A DNA stretch of 64,000 nucleotides from the NCBI RefSeq assembly GCF_040802235.1, contig NC_133167.1, positions 98,814,001-98,878,000 on the forward strand. Reading direction: 5' to 3'. Every line of letters starts with the position of its first letter. Position 1 is the stretch's first letter. Shown here piece by piece: positions 35,245 to 48,634 of this stretch. The notes beneath the pieces are model-generated. The model was not told the DNA's origin and searched no databases. It saw only the letters and a program-made list of their open reading frames with translations. Source of the stretch: Manis javanica (Eukaryota; Chordata; Mammalia; Pholidota; Manidae). The position numbers were made by a program, and so were the translations under genes.

Positions 35245-36917
35245 GCGCCCTCCACCATGCTTTCCTCACACAAAGAATGCTTCCAAAAATTTAGATCTGA
35301 TCCTGAAGAAAGGGGATACCTAATTGTACAAGAAAACTCGTAACTCTTAAAGCCAGCTAAAACCAAAGAGCAAGTTTTCCATAGTTTTACTCATTGCTGT
35401 TTTCTTGAGTTTTCTTATTGCTTTGAAGAGCTTTTTTTATGTATGTTATCAGAATTTGAGAGAAAACATTGATTTATTGTCTTGAAATTCTCAAGCTAAA
35501 AATCTGTTACTGAAACCATTTTAATCAAATGTTTGCAAGTTACGCATTGCTTGAATCTTTGAATGGTGTTTGTTTTACACAGATTGGTTTTAACAAAAGC
35601 ATTGTATGCCTTGAAAATTGACGCTTTTAGTTTATTTTCTTAAAGACAAATTGAATAGCAAGTTTTGTTGAAAGGAAACATTGGCAAAATTGAATTAACT
35701 ATGAAAATGCAAACCTCCTGAAATTAATGGAGCCTCACAAAGTAAGAAATAAATGCACAGTGGTTATTTTACACATACAAATTGTGATGTAGAATTGTGT
35801 TTAGTTTCCTAACTCAAATTATGTTCCATATCCTGTGTTCCCACATCTGGAGAGAAGCAGTAAATTAAATCACACAAGAATAAGCTCAGTTTATTTTGCC
35901 AGTGATGTTTGGTGAACAATTGCTTTAGTGATCATTGTGGCTGATCAACTTGATTAGACATCATAATCAATGAACCATAGGCGTATGGGGCGAGCTGCAG
36001 CAATGCAAGTCTCACCCTTTATCCAATGCAAAGATGTGCCGAATTTGGGTGTTGTTTTAGACTTCCATGATTTAAGAATACCAGCAGAGGGCTTGTCTTT
36101 CTCTATTTAAAATCTATAGTTCTGCAGTGTCCCACAATAGTAAATGCATCTAAAGCTTTTACATATTTGGATCTGAATTATTAGGTGTATAACCCAAGCG
36201 CATTTGGAAGTTTCCCCTATGGAGCCCCTCTGGGCTAAGTGCTACCCGGATATTTGCCAGCATGATTAAACTGGGATTGTACAGAGAAGATAGAGCCTGG
36301 AAATATAATGGATGGACTCTCACTGCAACCTATCTGATAGAAGCGCACGGGTCCAGATAGCACCAGGGTCTCTAAGTCAAACTGATTAATGGGTGTGAGC
36401 AGCTCAGAAGCAATGGCAGTTCAAAGACAATAAATCTTGCAGTATAGTCAAGTTTTAACCAGCTCTTTTGAAGAAGACAGGAAGGCAAATATGTGGCACA
36501 ATGGCCACAACTGCAAAAAATATAACTCTCTGGATTTGTCTAGACAGGTTAGACAAGTTGGGTACAGTGGGTACAAGTATAGAAAATATCCAAGGCTCCT
36601 AAAAGAAATCAGCAAAAACATCCAATAGAACATGGAACACAGCAACTGTTCATTTCGGTAAAGACAGTTTTTCAAATTTTAAATAATATTTTTTTTAAAT
36701 AGTATCAGGTAATCTGATTCCAAAGAGCAGAATTTCCTTTGAGAAACTTAAAATCAAAAAAGAATATTTTTTAAAAAGTCATTTCTATTTAAAAATGCCA
36801 AATACAGATTATGCCCTAAAAGGAAACGAGCTATACCTTTCTCAATCCGGAGAAAGGAAAAGTTTTCCAGAGATGAGAATCTTTTCTTGAAAAATGGCGT
36901 ATATCTAATGTTCAGTT

Positions 36918-36918
<1 letters not shown>
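35245..36918. other. Unannotated, apparently unique sequence
   Basis: AT-rich, no repeat family recognised. A segment near 36229-36300 shares a 12-base word with U6 snRNA but is not called. No frame exceeds 75 codons. Confidence 0.35.

Positions 36919-36919
<1 letters not shown>

Positions 36920-36968
<49 letters not shown>
36920..36968 (+). repeat. (CA)n microsatellite
   Basis: About 24 perfect AC units with no interruption, long enough to be highly mutable. Confidence 0.98.
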
Positions 36969-36969
36969 A

Positions 36970-37585
36970 GCTAATTGCTTTTTTGTTGATCTTTGACTTC
37001 TCCAGATGCTATAATGATCATGATGATCTATTTGGGAAAAGATCATCTTCAATTTTACTACATTCTGAACAGGGATTTATAGATTTGACTTAGCATCCCA
37101 AATATTGAAATCAGAAGATGCAGTCTTTTAGTGGAATATGATCTAGTTGATAAGCTAGAACCTGATATTCAGCGCTAAGCTGAAACACCTCAAGATTGTC
37201 TACAAAGATTGGTGCCTGGATATATTGGGAACAGGAAACAGGAAGCCCTGATTTCTAGGTCTCCAGCCCCCTCCCCACATTACTAGGCATGACGATGTAG
37301 CATGTGGGTATTTGGAGCTGTAGATGAGAGATTTGTGGGGGCCACCCTCAGGTATGGAGATTAAACAGGAACAACAAATGAACTAATTTTCCTTAAGAAC
37401 CAGAACAGTTGAAAAATATCTAAGCAGGGCTGAGGCAACCCTGAAGTCTTTTCTCAGTGTCCTGGGGAAGTTTTATCAGACTTAATATATGAAAACAGCA
37501 CTGATTTACAGAGGATATAATCCAGAAATATCCTGGCAAACTTTGACATGTACACAGATGATAAAGTGGGTGCTATGGAGCCCTT
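36970..37585. other. Unannotated sequence
   Basis: No recognised element. The ORF pair near 37454-37704 overlaps a MIR fragment and is not coding. Confidence 0.3.
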
Positions 37586-37589
37586 CTTA

Positions 37590-37725
37590 TCTACCAGCAA
37601 CTTTAAGTGAATCCTTTTATTCAATCCTTTCAGCAACCCAAGATAGGATCCCTGTCCTGCAGATCAAGATTATACAGCTGGTGAGAGGTGGGGCTCATCT
37701 TTAAGCCTAGAGCAATCTGATTTCA
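37590..37725 (-). repeat. MIR SINE fragment, antisense
   Basis: Antisense MIR signature: 'gtgaatccttttattcaatc', 'ctttcagcaaccc', 'ctgtcctgcagatcaaga' and 'acagctggtgagaggtgggg', then 'taagcctagagcaatctgat'. Confidence 0.6.
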
Positions 37726-37729
37726 AAAA

Positions 37730-39670
37730 ATATGCCCATTCTACAACAATCTATCTCCCAAGAAGTTCTCTAGGAAGGAATGCTCATGGTGGGGCAAATA
37801 CGCTCTGGTTAGAAGCCACTTTTCTAACTAGATGTTCCTCAAGCACTTGAACTATTATTTTAAAATCAAACCATAGAATTATTATTTCTGCACTTTCAGA
37901 CCTACCATTCCCTTTCACCTTTAAAATAATTAAGCACAGAGACAGTCAAAGAAGAGAAAAAGCTCTGTGGCTGGTCGCATTAAGGTTCAGATCTGTGGGC
38001 CATGGAGAGTGTTCTAATGTGACAGAGACAGGAGACTTCAGACTCCGAAAGACGTCAAGGTGCCTTCCACGCAGAAAGTAGATTAAAGGCTACTCAGTGC
38101 GTAGGGAGTTGGGGTATTGCCACCAAAACAATTTTCACTTGAATTACCCACAATGGACAAAATGAGTACAAGTGCAGGGGGAGGGGAAACGTGGTATGAG
38201 ATCAATGACCTGGCTGGGCTGCCCCTGAAAGAGAAGCTGAACTCACAGAATGAAGACAGTGCTGGTGGCTAACACCTCAGGAAACTGTGAGTTTAGAACT
38301 GGTTTTCATTAACTGAAAGTAGTAAGATTAAGATGAGACAGTGAAAACAAATGCTTTTGGAGGAAAGGACACACTAGTAATTGGTAAATCTCAAAATCCT
38401 AGGGATGCAACATACTGAGTTTATTAGATCAGGAGGAAAGCATACAAGGTAATTAAAATCTTCAAATTTGTAACTTTTTTCATTGAAAGTGTCTGTTCTA
38501 TAATATATCACCTGCAAAGCCTTACACCTACCAGTGTAAATACAAATGTTAGTTCTGTATTCATTCAGGGGGAGGGGAAAGGCATGAGTTGAATCTTCCA
38601 AACTGTACTACTAAAAAAAAAATTTGACCAATATTACTGCTTTGAAACGTGACAACTTTTAATATTCCATCGTGGCTTAAGTGCACACATACTCATTACA
38701 AAGTAATTAGAATATTAAAGAGGTTCTAGAAAGAAAATGGAGAAAAAAGGAAAATCTTACATGAAATTCCCTTTGAACTACCCCTGCTCAAAATTCTTGT
38801 TAAATGTGGTAGTTTGAGTACATATGTCATCTGCTGTCCCTTAAGAAAATCAACTCAAAGGAGGTGAGAGAAATTACAAACGTATAAGCCCACAAGCACC
38901 AAAAGAATGGGAGAAGTGATAACAGCAGATAAGGAGTTGAACATTTCTTTGTGAATTTAATAAACTAGTGGTAGTTGATTTAGTGGCATAAAAAACACTG
39001 CAATTTAAATGCCAGAAGAGAAGAAATACAATTCACCCAAAGAATCTCAGCAAGTTTTATAAGATATGCGGCTAAAAACTGGGGGATTGGTTGAAGTTCT
39101 GTAAGACACTCAGGTCTCCAGGCAAGAGTAATGGATTCTGTCTCTGAAGGGTTTGAACAGAAGAAGCCCCATCAGAATCTAGTGGTGAAGCACGAGGCTA
39201 AAATTAAAAGATTAAGTGATAACATACATTTTAAATAATGGAACTTAAGCCCCTTCTTGTTCTGCCCTCCAAAGACTTAACTCAGACAAAACCCCGAAGA
39301 GGAGATTTTCCTCCAGAAACTGAAGCTCTGTGATGCCCAACAAAGAAAGATCATTCTAGGTCGGAATCCAGTTGCCAAAAAGCCTACTCACGTTCCGAAC
39401 TTGCAATCATTTCCTAGTGCATCACAGTTATGTACGAATGGAGAGCAAAGGATCAATGGTCACGTGAGACGCATGTGTAACACGAGAGGAACCCAGCAGG
39501 GAGAGAGGGATTCCGGAAGTAGAAGTGATTTTTTTTTTTAAACTGTTTCTAAACTGTTTTTCTTAAAACTTTGTATCTTGAGGATACAAAGACCTACAAG
39601 TAAAAGATACAAAGGAGAGGAATCATCATTTAGTAGTACTTGTAAATGGCAAAATTAGAATCAAATTAAG
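37730..39670. other. Unannotated AT-rich sequence
   Basis: No gene or repeat recognised. A T9 run at about 39530-39540 is the only simple feature. Confidence 0.35.
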
Positions 39671-39674
39671 AAAT

Positions 39675-40450
39675 GATTACACTAAAGGCAGAAGGGCGGC
39701 TGCCTGTTGAGGGTCTCTGGGCATTGAGGGCAGTGTTGAGATTGGGAAGGGGCACATCGCGGACTGGCGAGGAGCTGGCAGCACCGCATTCCTTCTCCTG
39801 TGTGGTTGTGAGGTGGTGTTGACTTCATTACTACTTGCGAGACTGTACATTTAAATGCTGCGCATCTTTCTGTAGGTATGTCCGTTGTCATACACATGCG
39901 CAAATGATAAAGGGCCAAAAGAACAATCAGGGACACAGAAAGGGCTCTTGGAAAATACGATTCTGGCAGTGCTCCTGGCCACCACCAAAAAGAGGAAAGA
40001 ATGGAAGAAATTGAGAAATCTCCTGGAAAGTAAGGAGAAAAAAGGCAGAGAGCTGTCTTTGCAGTTGGAAGATGTTATGCAGATAGCATTTCCCCCAAAC
40101 AACCCATAGAATTAGAAACAGAAACCAAAAGGCAGTTCTAATTAAAAACCACACTGTGGTGACAAACCAAACAGAGAACAGAAGCCAGGGCTGCAAGCAT
40201 GGCACAGATTGGGCAGGGCCGCTTGTGGGCAGAAGGAGCGGAATGACATTAGGGCTGCCAACACCGGCCGGCCCAGCAAAGAGCAACTGCCCAGTGTGAG
40301 GGCCCATCCTGCAGGGCGAAGTGGAATCCTGTGCTCCAGACAGTGGGGTGGCAGGCGTGGGCCAGGGGGCGCAGGGCTGCAGGGAAGGAACAGCTCTCTG
40401 CAATCATCCAGAAGCCCGCTGGTCTTCCACGTCCCGATCAGGGTTCTAAC
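39675..40450. other. GC-elevated block, unrecognised
   Basis: This block is richer in GC and CpG than its flanks, mostly at 40190-40440. It contains CCAGGGGGCGCAG (40362-40374), a match to the 3' half of the CTCF motif only. The plus frame 39885-40109 (74 codons, Lys/Glu-rich) and the longer minus frame 39927-40403 (158 codons) overlap and resemble nothing I know. An internal GTAAGG after AAA at about 40030 resembles a splice donor, with no partner acceptor identified. Confidence 0.35.
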
Positions 40451-40454
40451 CCAC

Positions 40455-41145
40455 CTTAAACTTAGATAGTGTTACATGTCATTTCTCTCTCAATTTCAAA
40501 AAATTAATTAAATACTAAAGATATGTGAAATTTTTATAAAAAATCAAAATCATGCTCTAACCTCCCTGTAAAATGTGTTCCTTTATCTACAATGAAGAGC
40601 TGGTTGGGGAAAAACAAAATATCTTCCAAAATGCATAATCAGAATTAATTATAAATTATTGATTATTCAAAAATGTAAAAGAAACAAGAGGCCAGGAGCA
40701 GAAAAGAAATTAACAGGTAATGAAAGTTCACCAGCAAAATAATTTATGGCCATTGAGCAGCTGACAATTGTAACCCTATATTTTTAAACTGTAACCAAAT
40801 GTTTTGCTATTAATAACAACAAAAAATTCAGCATAATGAGTCCATCAACCCACTGAGCTAAAAAAGCAGGACAGAATCCATAGCATGAGGAAAAGATCAT
40901 GAGAAAGCAGGTGATGATGAAATCTGAAAGAACTCAGGGATAAAGGAAGAAACCATGAATAATCTCACAAATTACATTTAAATGGAAGTAGTATAAGGGA
41001 AATAGACATTGTAAAAATATAGGAAGGGGCACTGAAAATAGAAATAAAAGAAGCGATGAAAAGTAGAGCACATATTAAAGGATTGGAAAGAAAAAAGTGT
41101 GGAACTCAAGGGAAAGAGAGATTCAGCCTAAATAAATCTCATTTT
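40455..41145. other. Unannotated AT-rich sequence
   Basis: A-rich plus strand with no recognised element and no frame of note; compatible with very old LINE sequence but not diagnostic. Confidence 0.3.
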
Positions 41146-41147
41146 TT

Positions 41148-41460
41148 TAAATTGACATATAGCTGATAAACAGTATTATATTGGTTTCAGGTGTACAGTG
41201 ATGTGTCAGTTATCTCCATTACTAAATGGCACCAGGGTAAGTGTAGTTACCATCTGTCAACATGCAAAGATATGACAATATTACTGACTGTATTTCCTAT
41301 TCTGTACTTTCATCCCTGTGACTAATGTATTTTGTAATCGGGTGTTGGTGCCTCTTTATCCCCTTCACCTATTTCACCCATCCTCCCACCCAACCTCCGC
41401 TATGGCAACCACCAGGCTGTTCTCTGTATTTACATCTATTTCTGTTAATTTCATTTTAAA
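41148..41460 (-). mobile_element. Old L1 3'UTR fragment, antisense
   Basis: Antisense L1 3'UTR: a T run, then 'attgacatatagctgataaa', 'cagtattatattggtttcag', 'gtgtacagtgatgtg', 'ggtgcctctttatccccttc' and 'tatggcaaccaccaggct'. It resembles the fragment at 27625 but is better preserved. 5'-truncated, with no ORF2. Confidence 0.7.
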
Positions 41461-41464
41461 GAGG

Positions 41465-42230
41465 AAAAAAATCAGGGAACAAAACACATTTTTTTAAATG
41501 TCGTAATTGAAGATTCTCTTGGAAAAAAAGATCTGCATGAAACATTGAAAAGGGACAGCGTGTCCCCCCCAAAAATGGGCTGAGAATAATCAGCACTGAG
41601 ACATATCCTAATAATATTGGTAAACCCTAAAGTCAAGGAAAGAATCCTTTGGATAGCAAGGCAAGAGAATAAAGTCACTTACAGCGTTAGGGGGAGAGCG
41701 TGGGCATGCAGTGAGTGGAGCATCAAGCTGGCTCCAGGGTCTACACAGCATTTGTATGTAAAATCTTCCTGCTGAGAAGGACGTCGGAGTTGGTCTTGTC
41801 ACAGTACCGTTTCCTTGGTGTAGTGACATTGAGGTGTCCTCTCTCAGCTCAGCTATGCCACTTGCTTTGGCCCATAGGATGCTAATAAATGTGACACGAG
41901 GAGAGGCTGGAGAAATGCCTGTTCAGTCAGCGCTCTTCTCTTTCGATGCAAAATTGAAACTCTGAGCTGGCAGGTGAATGAGGTCTGTCCTTCCTCCTGA
42001 GCGTGAGACTCCTAGTCCTGTCATCTTCATGCCTGGATCCAGAGGCAGCCCACTGCCTGAGTGGGAGTGCGCTGGGCGGGGGCTGTCTGGAACCAGCCAG
42101 TGCTCACAAAGTGCCACTGATCTCACCCTCATGAACATGCCCCGGTGACTGGTGGTGTTAAGAGAAAACTTTAAGCTTTCTTCTGCACAGAGATTGTACA
42201 GCTAATAAAAACCTCTTACTGGTCTTTGGA
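41465..42230. other. Unannotated; possible LTR remnant
   Basis: The stretch from about 41830 to 42220 has 'acttgctttggcccatagga' and, near its end, 'taataaaaacctcttact', suggestive of an old LTR with a polyadenylation signal. No defined LTR ends were found. Confidence 0.3.
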
Positions 42231-42234
42231 AACC

Positions 42235-44365
42235 CTAAGTAGTAAACTATATGTTTATTGACTACTTACACTTTCACTGAAATAATCCTTTCAAGGTAGA
42301 GTGTAAACATGAAGCAATGCAGTGTAATGCCTACAAGTGGTCTCTGCTTCAAAAGTTTTAGCCATTGAATCAGATCTGTGAACAAATGATTATTTCATTT
42401 GCTTCCTGCACGTGCTGTTGGGAAGTCTAAATACCATCTCAACTACAGCATAGCCACACTGATAATTTAACTTGTTTTATATAGGAATCAAGTTTGTAAA
42501 TATTAGGGAATATAAATAATAATTATATCACTTACAGCCATCTACAAATTTGGATCAGAAAACCTCTGGATACTAGAACACTTTACAGCTCAGTTTCTTA
42601 GCAATGGTATAATCACAGACTGTATTTTTTAGTTAAAAAATGCTACTGGTAAATTCTGACTACTGGCCTGATAATAAACTTTTTAAACTTACAGATTTTG
42701 ATCCAGGAAAACTGTGATAGTTTTCTGATAGAGGACACATAGATAGCCCATTTGCTACTACGTGTTCTTATAAAGATCTGTGAAGTACTGTAGTAGATTA
42801 AAACGATTTTCAAGATACTATGTAGAAAACCCTAGATAAATTTAAGATGTCATTGCTATTACTGTGTAGGTGCATGAAATTGGCATTCAGCTCTCAAGGT
42901 CTGTAAATGATAAGCAACACGCATTCTAAATGGAGATCCACCCTTAAAGGGTCCTGTTCTCTGCTTATATTTCTCTGTTAAATGCCAATCTTCGTCTGCC
43001 CAAGGGAACAGTGTGATTAAAGAGCTCTTGTCACCCTATTTGAAGCTGGCCCTGGCCACTGAAGGAGCACAGTGAAGTATTTTATAAATAATTCATGAAC
43101 CTCAGAGGTCTGGCTCCAGGTGATACTCACCTTTCCTCTGTCTGAGCACCACACCTCATTCATCAAAACCAAGACCGGCCCATGCGGTTACGCTTCAAGA
43201 TGGGCAAAGCTATATATAAAGTAAACAAGTGAGTGACTCTGCAGGATAACTCCGCAGCCAACACGCCACTTGCAGTAATTCTAGGAGCAATCTGTTTTGA
43301 CCATGAACCCTGACCAACTATATTACAGAAAAGGAAGGTCAAAATACCTTTTTATAAGTGATAAATACTACTCTGAAAGGAAAAATGGAAGCTGGTTTGG
43401 GATGTCGGCAAAATTGCCTTTGAACTTCAGTTGTGCCCATGTAGCCAGGCTGGGCCCACAGTGCTTTAGAACTCTGACCTCAGAATGCTCTGTGGAATGT
43501 GTTCCCAGAAGAATTTCTCTTATAACAAATTCTCTCAAATGAATTTGCTTTCTCAATTTATATAGAATTTAAAAGAATTTTACCACCTATTTTTTGAGCA
43601 GACCCAAAACTTTTAACAGAATACAGGCAGAAATAGGAAGGGCCTTTTTATACTTTTTTCACAAATATTCCAAGTTTCTCATTTATATCATTTTACTATT
43701 CATATAAAAGGTTAAGTGATAACAGTTAATTCTATTCTATAATTTGAAGTAGATGTTCTTACACTGAGAGACCCCTTACATCACTTCATTAGATTTTCTT
43801 AGTCTTTAAAGTAACACATAATACCTTTAAATTTAATTGCATTAATGCTTTCTGCCCAAGGACACTTATTAGAGAGTCATAAGTCAATTTTTGCTTTTAT
43901 GTGAACATACTGCTCACTTGGTAAAACATAATTGATTTTATAGGTAACTGCACATTAAAAATTATAAATTCTTAACATATATAATGATAATACACTATAT
44001 TATGAGATATATATTATCAGATATAGATAATTCCCTATATTTTAACAAAAAATAGTTATTAAGAGATTTTCAAGAGCGTATTGAAGAATAGACTTTTATT
44101 ATTTTCTCTGAAGCAAAATTATCTTCCTTGATTGCAAGAAAATCAGAGTTGTGTCTATGTATCTGCTTATGTGTACAAACCTTTTTTGAGTGACAATTGG
44201 AGGATAAGTAAAACAAAGATACAATTCATATCTTGAGGATGTTCACAATTCTTAAAGAAACAGATTATGAATTATAATGCAATAATGAAATTATCAAATA
44301 AATTATAATAATAAATTATAACAATAAAATATGAAGTGAACGTGTGGGTAAAATTCTACAACTGA
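42235..44365. other. Unannotated AT-rich sequence
   Basis: No repeat family recognised, so possibly unique. A TATATATAA box-like word occurs at about 43211-43219 with no other promoter feature. 43975-44040 is very AT-rich with short inverted TATA-type repeats. Confidence 0.35.
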
Positions 44366-44369
44366 TTGA

Positions 44370-44475
44370 TTCTGATTGAAGTTTAGGGACATCTTTATAA
44401 AAGAGACATCATTTGAGGTAGGTCTTGATGAATGAGTCAGATTTCATACACAGAAAAATTGGGGTTAGATGGAGG
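44370..44475 (-). repeat. Possible L2 fragment, antisense
   Basis: 'agagacatcatttgaggtag' with 'gtcttgatgaatgag' matches the antisense L2 phrase of the type 'gaggtgacatctgagctgag' and 'cctgaaggatga'. Short. Confidence 0.4.
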
Positions 44476-44906
44476 AATAGCATAGAGAGAGATGTTTTTA
44501 AAAGATGTGTTCTAGTGACTACTGATGCATGACTCAAATTTATACATGCTGTAAAATTTCCACATTAGTTATCACAAGTAGATGACAGGAGTGAACTAAA
44601 TTTTGAAAGAAATAGTAGCAAAGGAATTCAATGATCCCAACAGCGTTTTTTGCTATTTACTTGCTATTTCTTTGTTTATTCCTTGATGGATTTGATTAGT
44701 TTCTCTCCAATTACCTTCATTCTTACCACATCAGTGCACACCTCTCTGACTTGCAAATGCCAACATGTGCATTTTTTTGCATAAGGGCTTTCTCTCTGAC
44801 TCTGAAGTGATCTTGGACAACTTTGCTCTAAACATAAAATACTGGAGAGTGAATGCTTATGAATGCAGCCTCAACCAATAGCTAATGGAAATTGGTATAA
44901 ATGTGC

Positions 44907-44945
44907 ATATATATATATACACACACACACATACATATACATATT
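44907..44945 (+). repeat. Compound (TA)n(CA)n microsatellite
   Basis: Roughly seven TA units pass into seven CA units, then an irregular CATATA stretch. Confidence 0.9.
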
Positions 44946-45599
44946 TGTATATTTTTTATATTTATGTAACTATAAATATCCCCTGCTCCTACGGTGGTAT
45001 TATTCAGATGCATGGTTTACATTAGCTTCTAGAGTTCCTTAGGAAGATTAAACTCCAGTTGTCCATAGTGATAACTCATTTGAAAATGAAGGCTTTTAGG
45101 TTTTTATTCCCTTCTCTATCTTGGGATCAATTCTCCTGGGATCACCAATAAAATAAACCATTTGCACCTAAATGGTTGTTTTGGTCTGGGTCCCATATTG
45201 AATTGCACACTGGGATAAAAGTACATGAAATAAAATGAAATTACATGAACAAGAAATAAACTTTATATATAGTCGGCCACTGAAACCATAAGGTCATTTG
45301 TTCCTGAAGAGTAACAGAGCCTGTCCTGACTAAAAAATTATATATGAGGGAAAAGAAGTCATCTGTAATATTAGAATAAAATGTTTGTACATAACAAAGA
45401 AGGTACCTGGGAAAGAGGCTCTTGTATGACAGGAGAGAGAATGTCTTCACCAAGGAACACAGGTTGGGCTAAAATGTGGAGATTTGAAAAAAAAAAGAGA
45501 CATGTTCAGGTTGTCTGGCAGGAAAAAAAAACAAGTTTTGGAAGCTGGTGAGTAAAGAAAATTGAAAGGAAATGAATCTATATAAAATGAGTTCAGTTT

Positions 45600-45985
45600 C
45601 TCAGCCCCCAAATCTGCTTCTCCCCAAGGTCTCTGTCTCCTTGAGCATCACTGCTGTTCTCCTAGTGCCCCAAACACAGTCTTCATAGATTTGCTCCTCT
45701 CATCTCAGACCCACTGCCCAGCACCTTTCAATGGCCAAGTCTTGCCATTCCACCTTCTAACTATGTCTCAAAGTTCCTCATTTCCATCGCTGGTCGCCTT
45801 ATGAGTCACGTCCCCGCCTTGTCCATCCAGCACCTTGGCTATTCGTCCATCTCCTTTACCCCTGCTGCATCCTCCAGCTTCCTCGTCCGCACATGGACAG
45901 AATGAGTGATGGAAACGGCAGATCTGACTACCTCACTCCTCCTTTAGGACCCGTAAACAGCCTACATGTCCTCATGGGGAGTGAA
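45600..45985 (+). repeat. L2 LINE fragment
   Basis: A pyrimidine-rich stretch follows sense L2 in outline, including 'cctttcaatggcc', 'gatctgactacctcactcct' and 'cagcctacatgtcctcatg'. Diverged, so the family call is moderate. Confidence 0.45.
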
Positions 45986-46309
45986 AAAAGACAGTAAATT
46001 AGGAATAGCAGAAAATAGTAGAAACTTCCCATATTCTTATGTTATCTTACAAAAAGAAATAAATTACCAATTTCTGATATACAGAGACACAACAGAATAT
46101 GCATGAAATTTATAAGTACATATGGATATATTAGAGAGGACTGTTCAAAAAAGTTTTATTCAAATGGTTGTATAACCAAAAAATGTCTGGAGGCAATTAG
46201 CATCAAGGATGCAACTCTGAGTCCTTTCAACCCGCCGTGCGAAGCTCCAGCTCCAGTTCCCTGCCACTCTGCACAGTGAGCTTCACAAATTAGCAACACT
46301 GGCTTGTTT

Positions 46310-46690
46310 TTAGTTCCTTCATTACATATTGTGCAATTTTGTCTTCCTGTATTTGCTTACATTGCTCTATGTCAGAAACAATCTTGTCACTTGTCTTCAG
46401 ATAATCAAACTTAATCTCCTTGAGGAACACTCTCCTGCCTTCTCATGTCAGGTGGAAATAGGTGCACCTCCATGCTCACAGAGCACCCTGTGAATACTGG
46501 GGTCATAACACATGGCTCATGCCATGCAAAATAATGTGTATGTATCACATATGTATTTACGTGTCTGTCTTTGCTACTCAGTGAAGGCCTTCTGAGATCA
46601 AGAATCATATTTTTATTTGTCTTCGGGTTTTTAGAACATATAAGAGTGTCTGTTAGAAGATTTAAGTCCAGTATGTGTTTGCCGAACTAC
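46310..46690 (+). repeat. L2 LINE 3' region
   Basis: Contains 'atctccttgaggaacactct', 'tttacgtgtctgtctttgct' and 'cttctgagatcaagaatcat', matching the 3' part of the L2 consensus near the 'agggcagggacc' region. Diverged; the terminal repeat is absent. Confidence 0.4.
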
Positions 46691-46694
46691 TCTA

Positions 46695-48420
46695 CATGAC
46701 AGAGAGAATGGTTAGGAGTCTCTTATAAAAGTCCAGATGTAAAATATAAGAAAAGAAATAAAAATCTACATGCCTTGAGTCTTCAGCTTTGTGGAAACAA
46801 TGTGGAGTCGGTGCAGGCTGTAAGGGCCTAAGGGGTCACTCCGTGCGCAATCTAACAAGTCACGTTATTGCTGTTCCATGAATACGGGTAGAAGAAAGAT
46901 GCCTGGGTCCAAGACATAGTGGGCAGCGCGAGCTTCATGGGCACACCCATTCCCAGTGCTTACCAAGTCCCATTTGGGTGATGTGGAGCAGGCCCGAGGG
47001 AGGCTGGACAAATAGAGGATTCTCTTCATAGTGGAGGAACTCCAAGCTTTTATAATGGACCACAAGAAAAATTGCTCAGACATTTCCCTGAAAGGAGACA
47101 TTTTCTTGATTTTTCAGAACAAGCAAACTTGCCCTCTCACCCAGGGAGAGACACTGTGTCTAACTTCCAAGGCTGTTGACTGTACACATATTGTTGGAAA
47201 AACAGTCCAGAATAAAAACTGCCAGAATCTGCTCACATGACTTACAGAAGCATGAGAGATTCATGCAAAATTATCTGAAATATGTGCAAAGGTCCTGGGG
47301 CACTTGGCTTGGTCATGTGTGATACTCTACTAAAAATGAACTGTTTTCATTCTTCAATTTTAACCAGAATTTCAATAACTCTGGTATAATGAGTTTAAAA
47401 GCATTCTTCCCTCTAACCCAAACTAATTTAAAAAGTTAATCATCAATTAATTTTATACTTAAGAAATAATTTTCAACATTTCTTCAACCTCCAACCCCAG
47501 TTTTTCGATACCTGTAATATTCGTGTGCTTAGTTTCAATCAGAGCTCTTTGAGTTTCCCATTATGCACATAAAATGAGGTTTTCTTTTCCTTCTATGTTT
47601 TTGATTTGTATATTTAATGTTAAGCCATAAAACAAGTTTATTTATTCACAATTATATATAGATACACCCCCAATCAGAATTATCCTATCTACTCTCTACA
47701 ATTTTGATTCTCCCACTTTAGGGTATGTAACAGTCATTTGAAATAATTGACCAAAATATAGATTCCCAAGCTTCCAAAGATTCAGGTTTCATTGATCTTA
47801 AGTGGGGTCTTACTTATAACAAGATTCCCATATAATTTTGAGTTGACATTGTGCTTTTAAGATTACAGGCATACTTATCAATCACAGATTTTTTAAAAAA
47901 TTGCTGTGCTTTAAGTGAAATAACTCTAGCAGGCTGCATTTGGTTGCTGTCATTTAAATAGAGGAGATGCAAGTGATACCACAGAAGCTAGAAGGCTTGG
48001 GGAGAAAGGATAGGATTGGTCAAAGTCATGTTGAAAGTTCAGAACTATTGGTTCAGATATTCAGGAGGGAATGTCCAGAAGGCCACTGCAAGTGCTGGAC
48101 CAGGTCACAGGACTGAGGTCCTGTTGCTTGTGGTTCAGGAGTCATGTGAGTAGATGGCACCAGTGTAGCTATAGTTACCAATGAGCAAGCAAAGCAGACC
48201 CTTCAGAGGGCTTATAGAAGAAGAAATGTGAGGACAGGAAGCCTGTGAATGGGAAAGGGGAGTGACAAGAGAGGCGAGGGATAAAGCATGATAGTGTGGG
48301 ATAGCAGAAGCCACAAGAGACACTGGAATGAAGAATGGATGAGAGTAACAAAAATAAATAAATACAACATACACACACAGGTAAATATGTAAGTAAGTAG
48401 AAAGGAAGTGTCCCTTACAG
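46695..48420. other. Unannotated AT-rich sequence
   Basis: No gene or repeat recognised. Overlapping minus frames at 48135-48466 (up to 96 codons) are pyrimidine-tract artefacts with hydrophobic composition. Confidence 0.3.
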
Positions 48421-48424
48421 AACA

Positions 48425-48630
48425 CTTTCTATTCCAAGACCATGCTCTGTACCTTTTTGAACACATTTCAAAAATGTAATTCTTCTGGGATACATAAGAA
48501 ATTGGAATCCCATTTTTTAGTTGAAAAAACAGAAGCGAGAAGGAAATTTAATACACTGCGCAAGTACACCTAGACGATATGTGCTGGAGCCAGGATTACA
48601 GGCCAGGCAGTCAGCCTCAAAGGCCATGCT
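48425..48630 (-). repeat. MIR SINE, antisense
   Basis: Antisense MIR order: 'ctttctattccaagaccatg', 'gaacacatttcaaaaatgta', 'ccattttttagttgaaaaaa' and 'gtgctggagccaggattaca'. Good length, moderate divergence. Confidence 0.6.
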
Positions 48631-48634
48631 GCAA

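Noticed and set aside
36229..36300. U6 snRNA-like segment
   Set aside because: Shares the 12-base word TACAGAGAAGAT and a few flanking bases with U6, but the rest of the U6 sequence is not recognisable; too weak to call a pseudogene.
39885..40109. Lys/Glu-rich 74-codon frame with an internal donor-like GTAAGG
   Set aside because: A longer overlapping minus frame, no matching acceptor, and no known protein.
43207..43222. TATATATAA word as a promoter
   Set aside because: Isolated in AT-rich DNA with no initiator, GC box or downstream frame.
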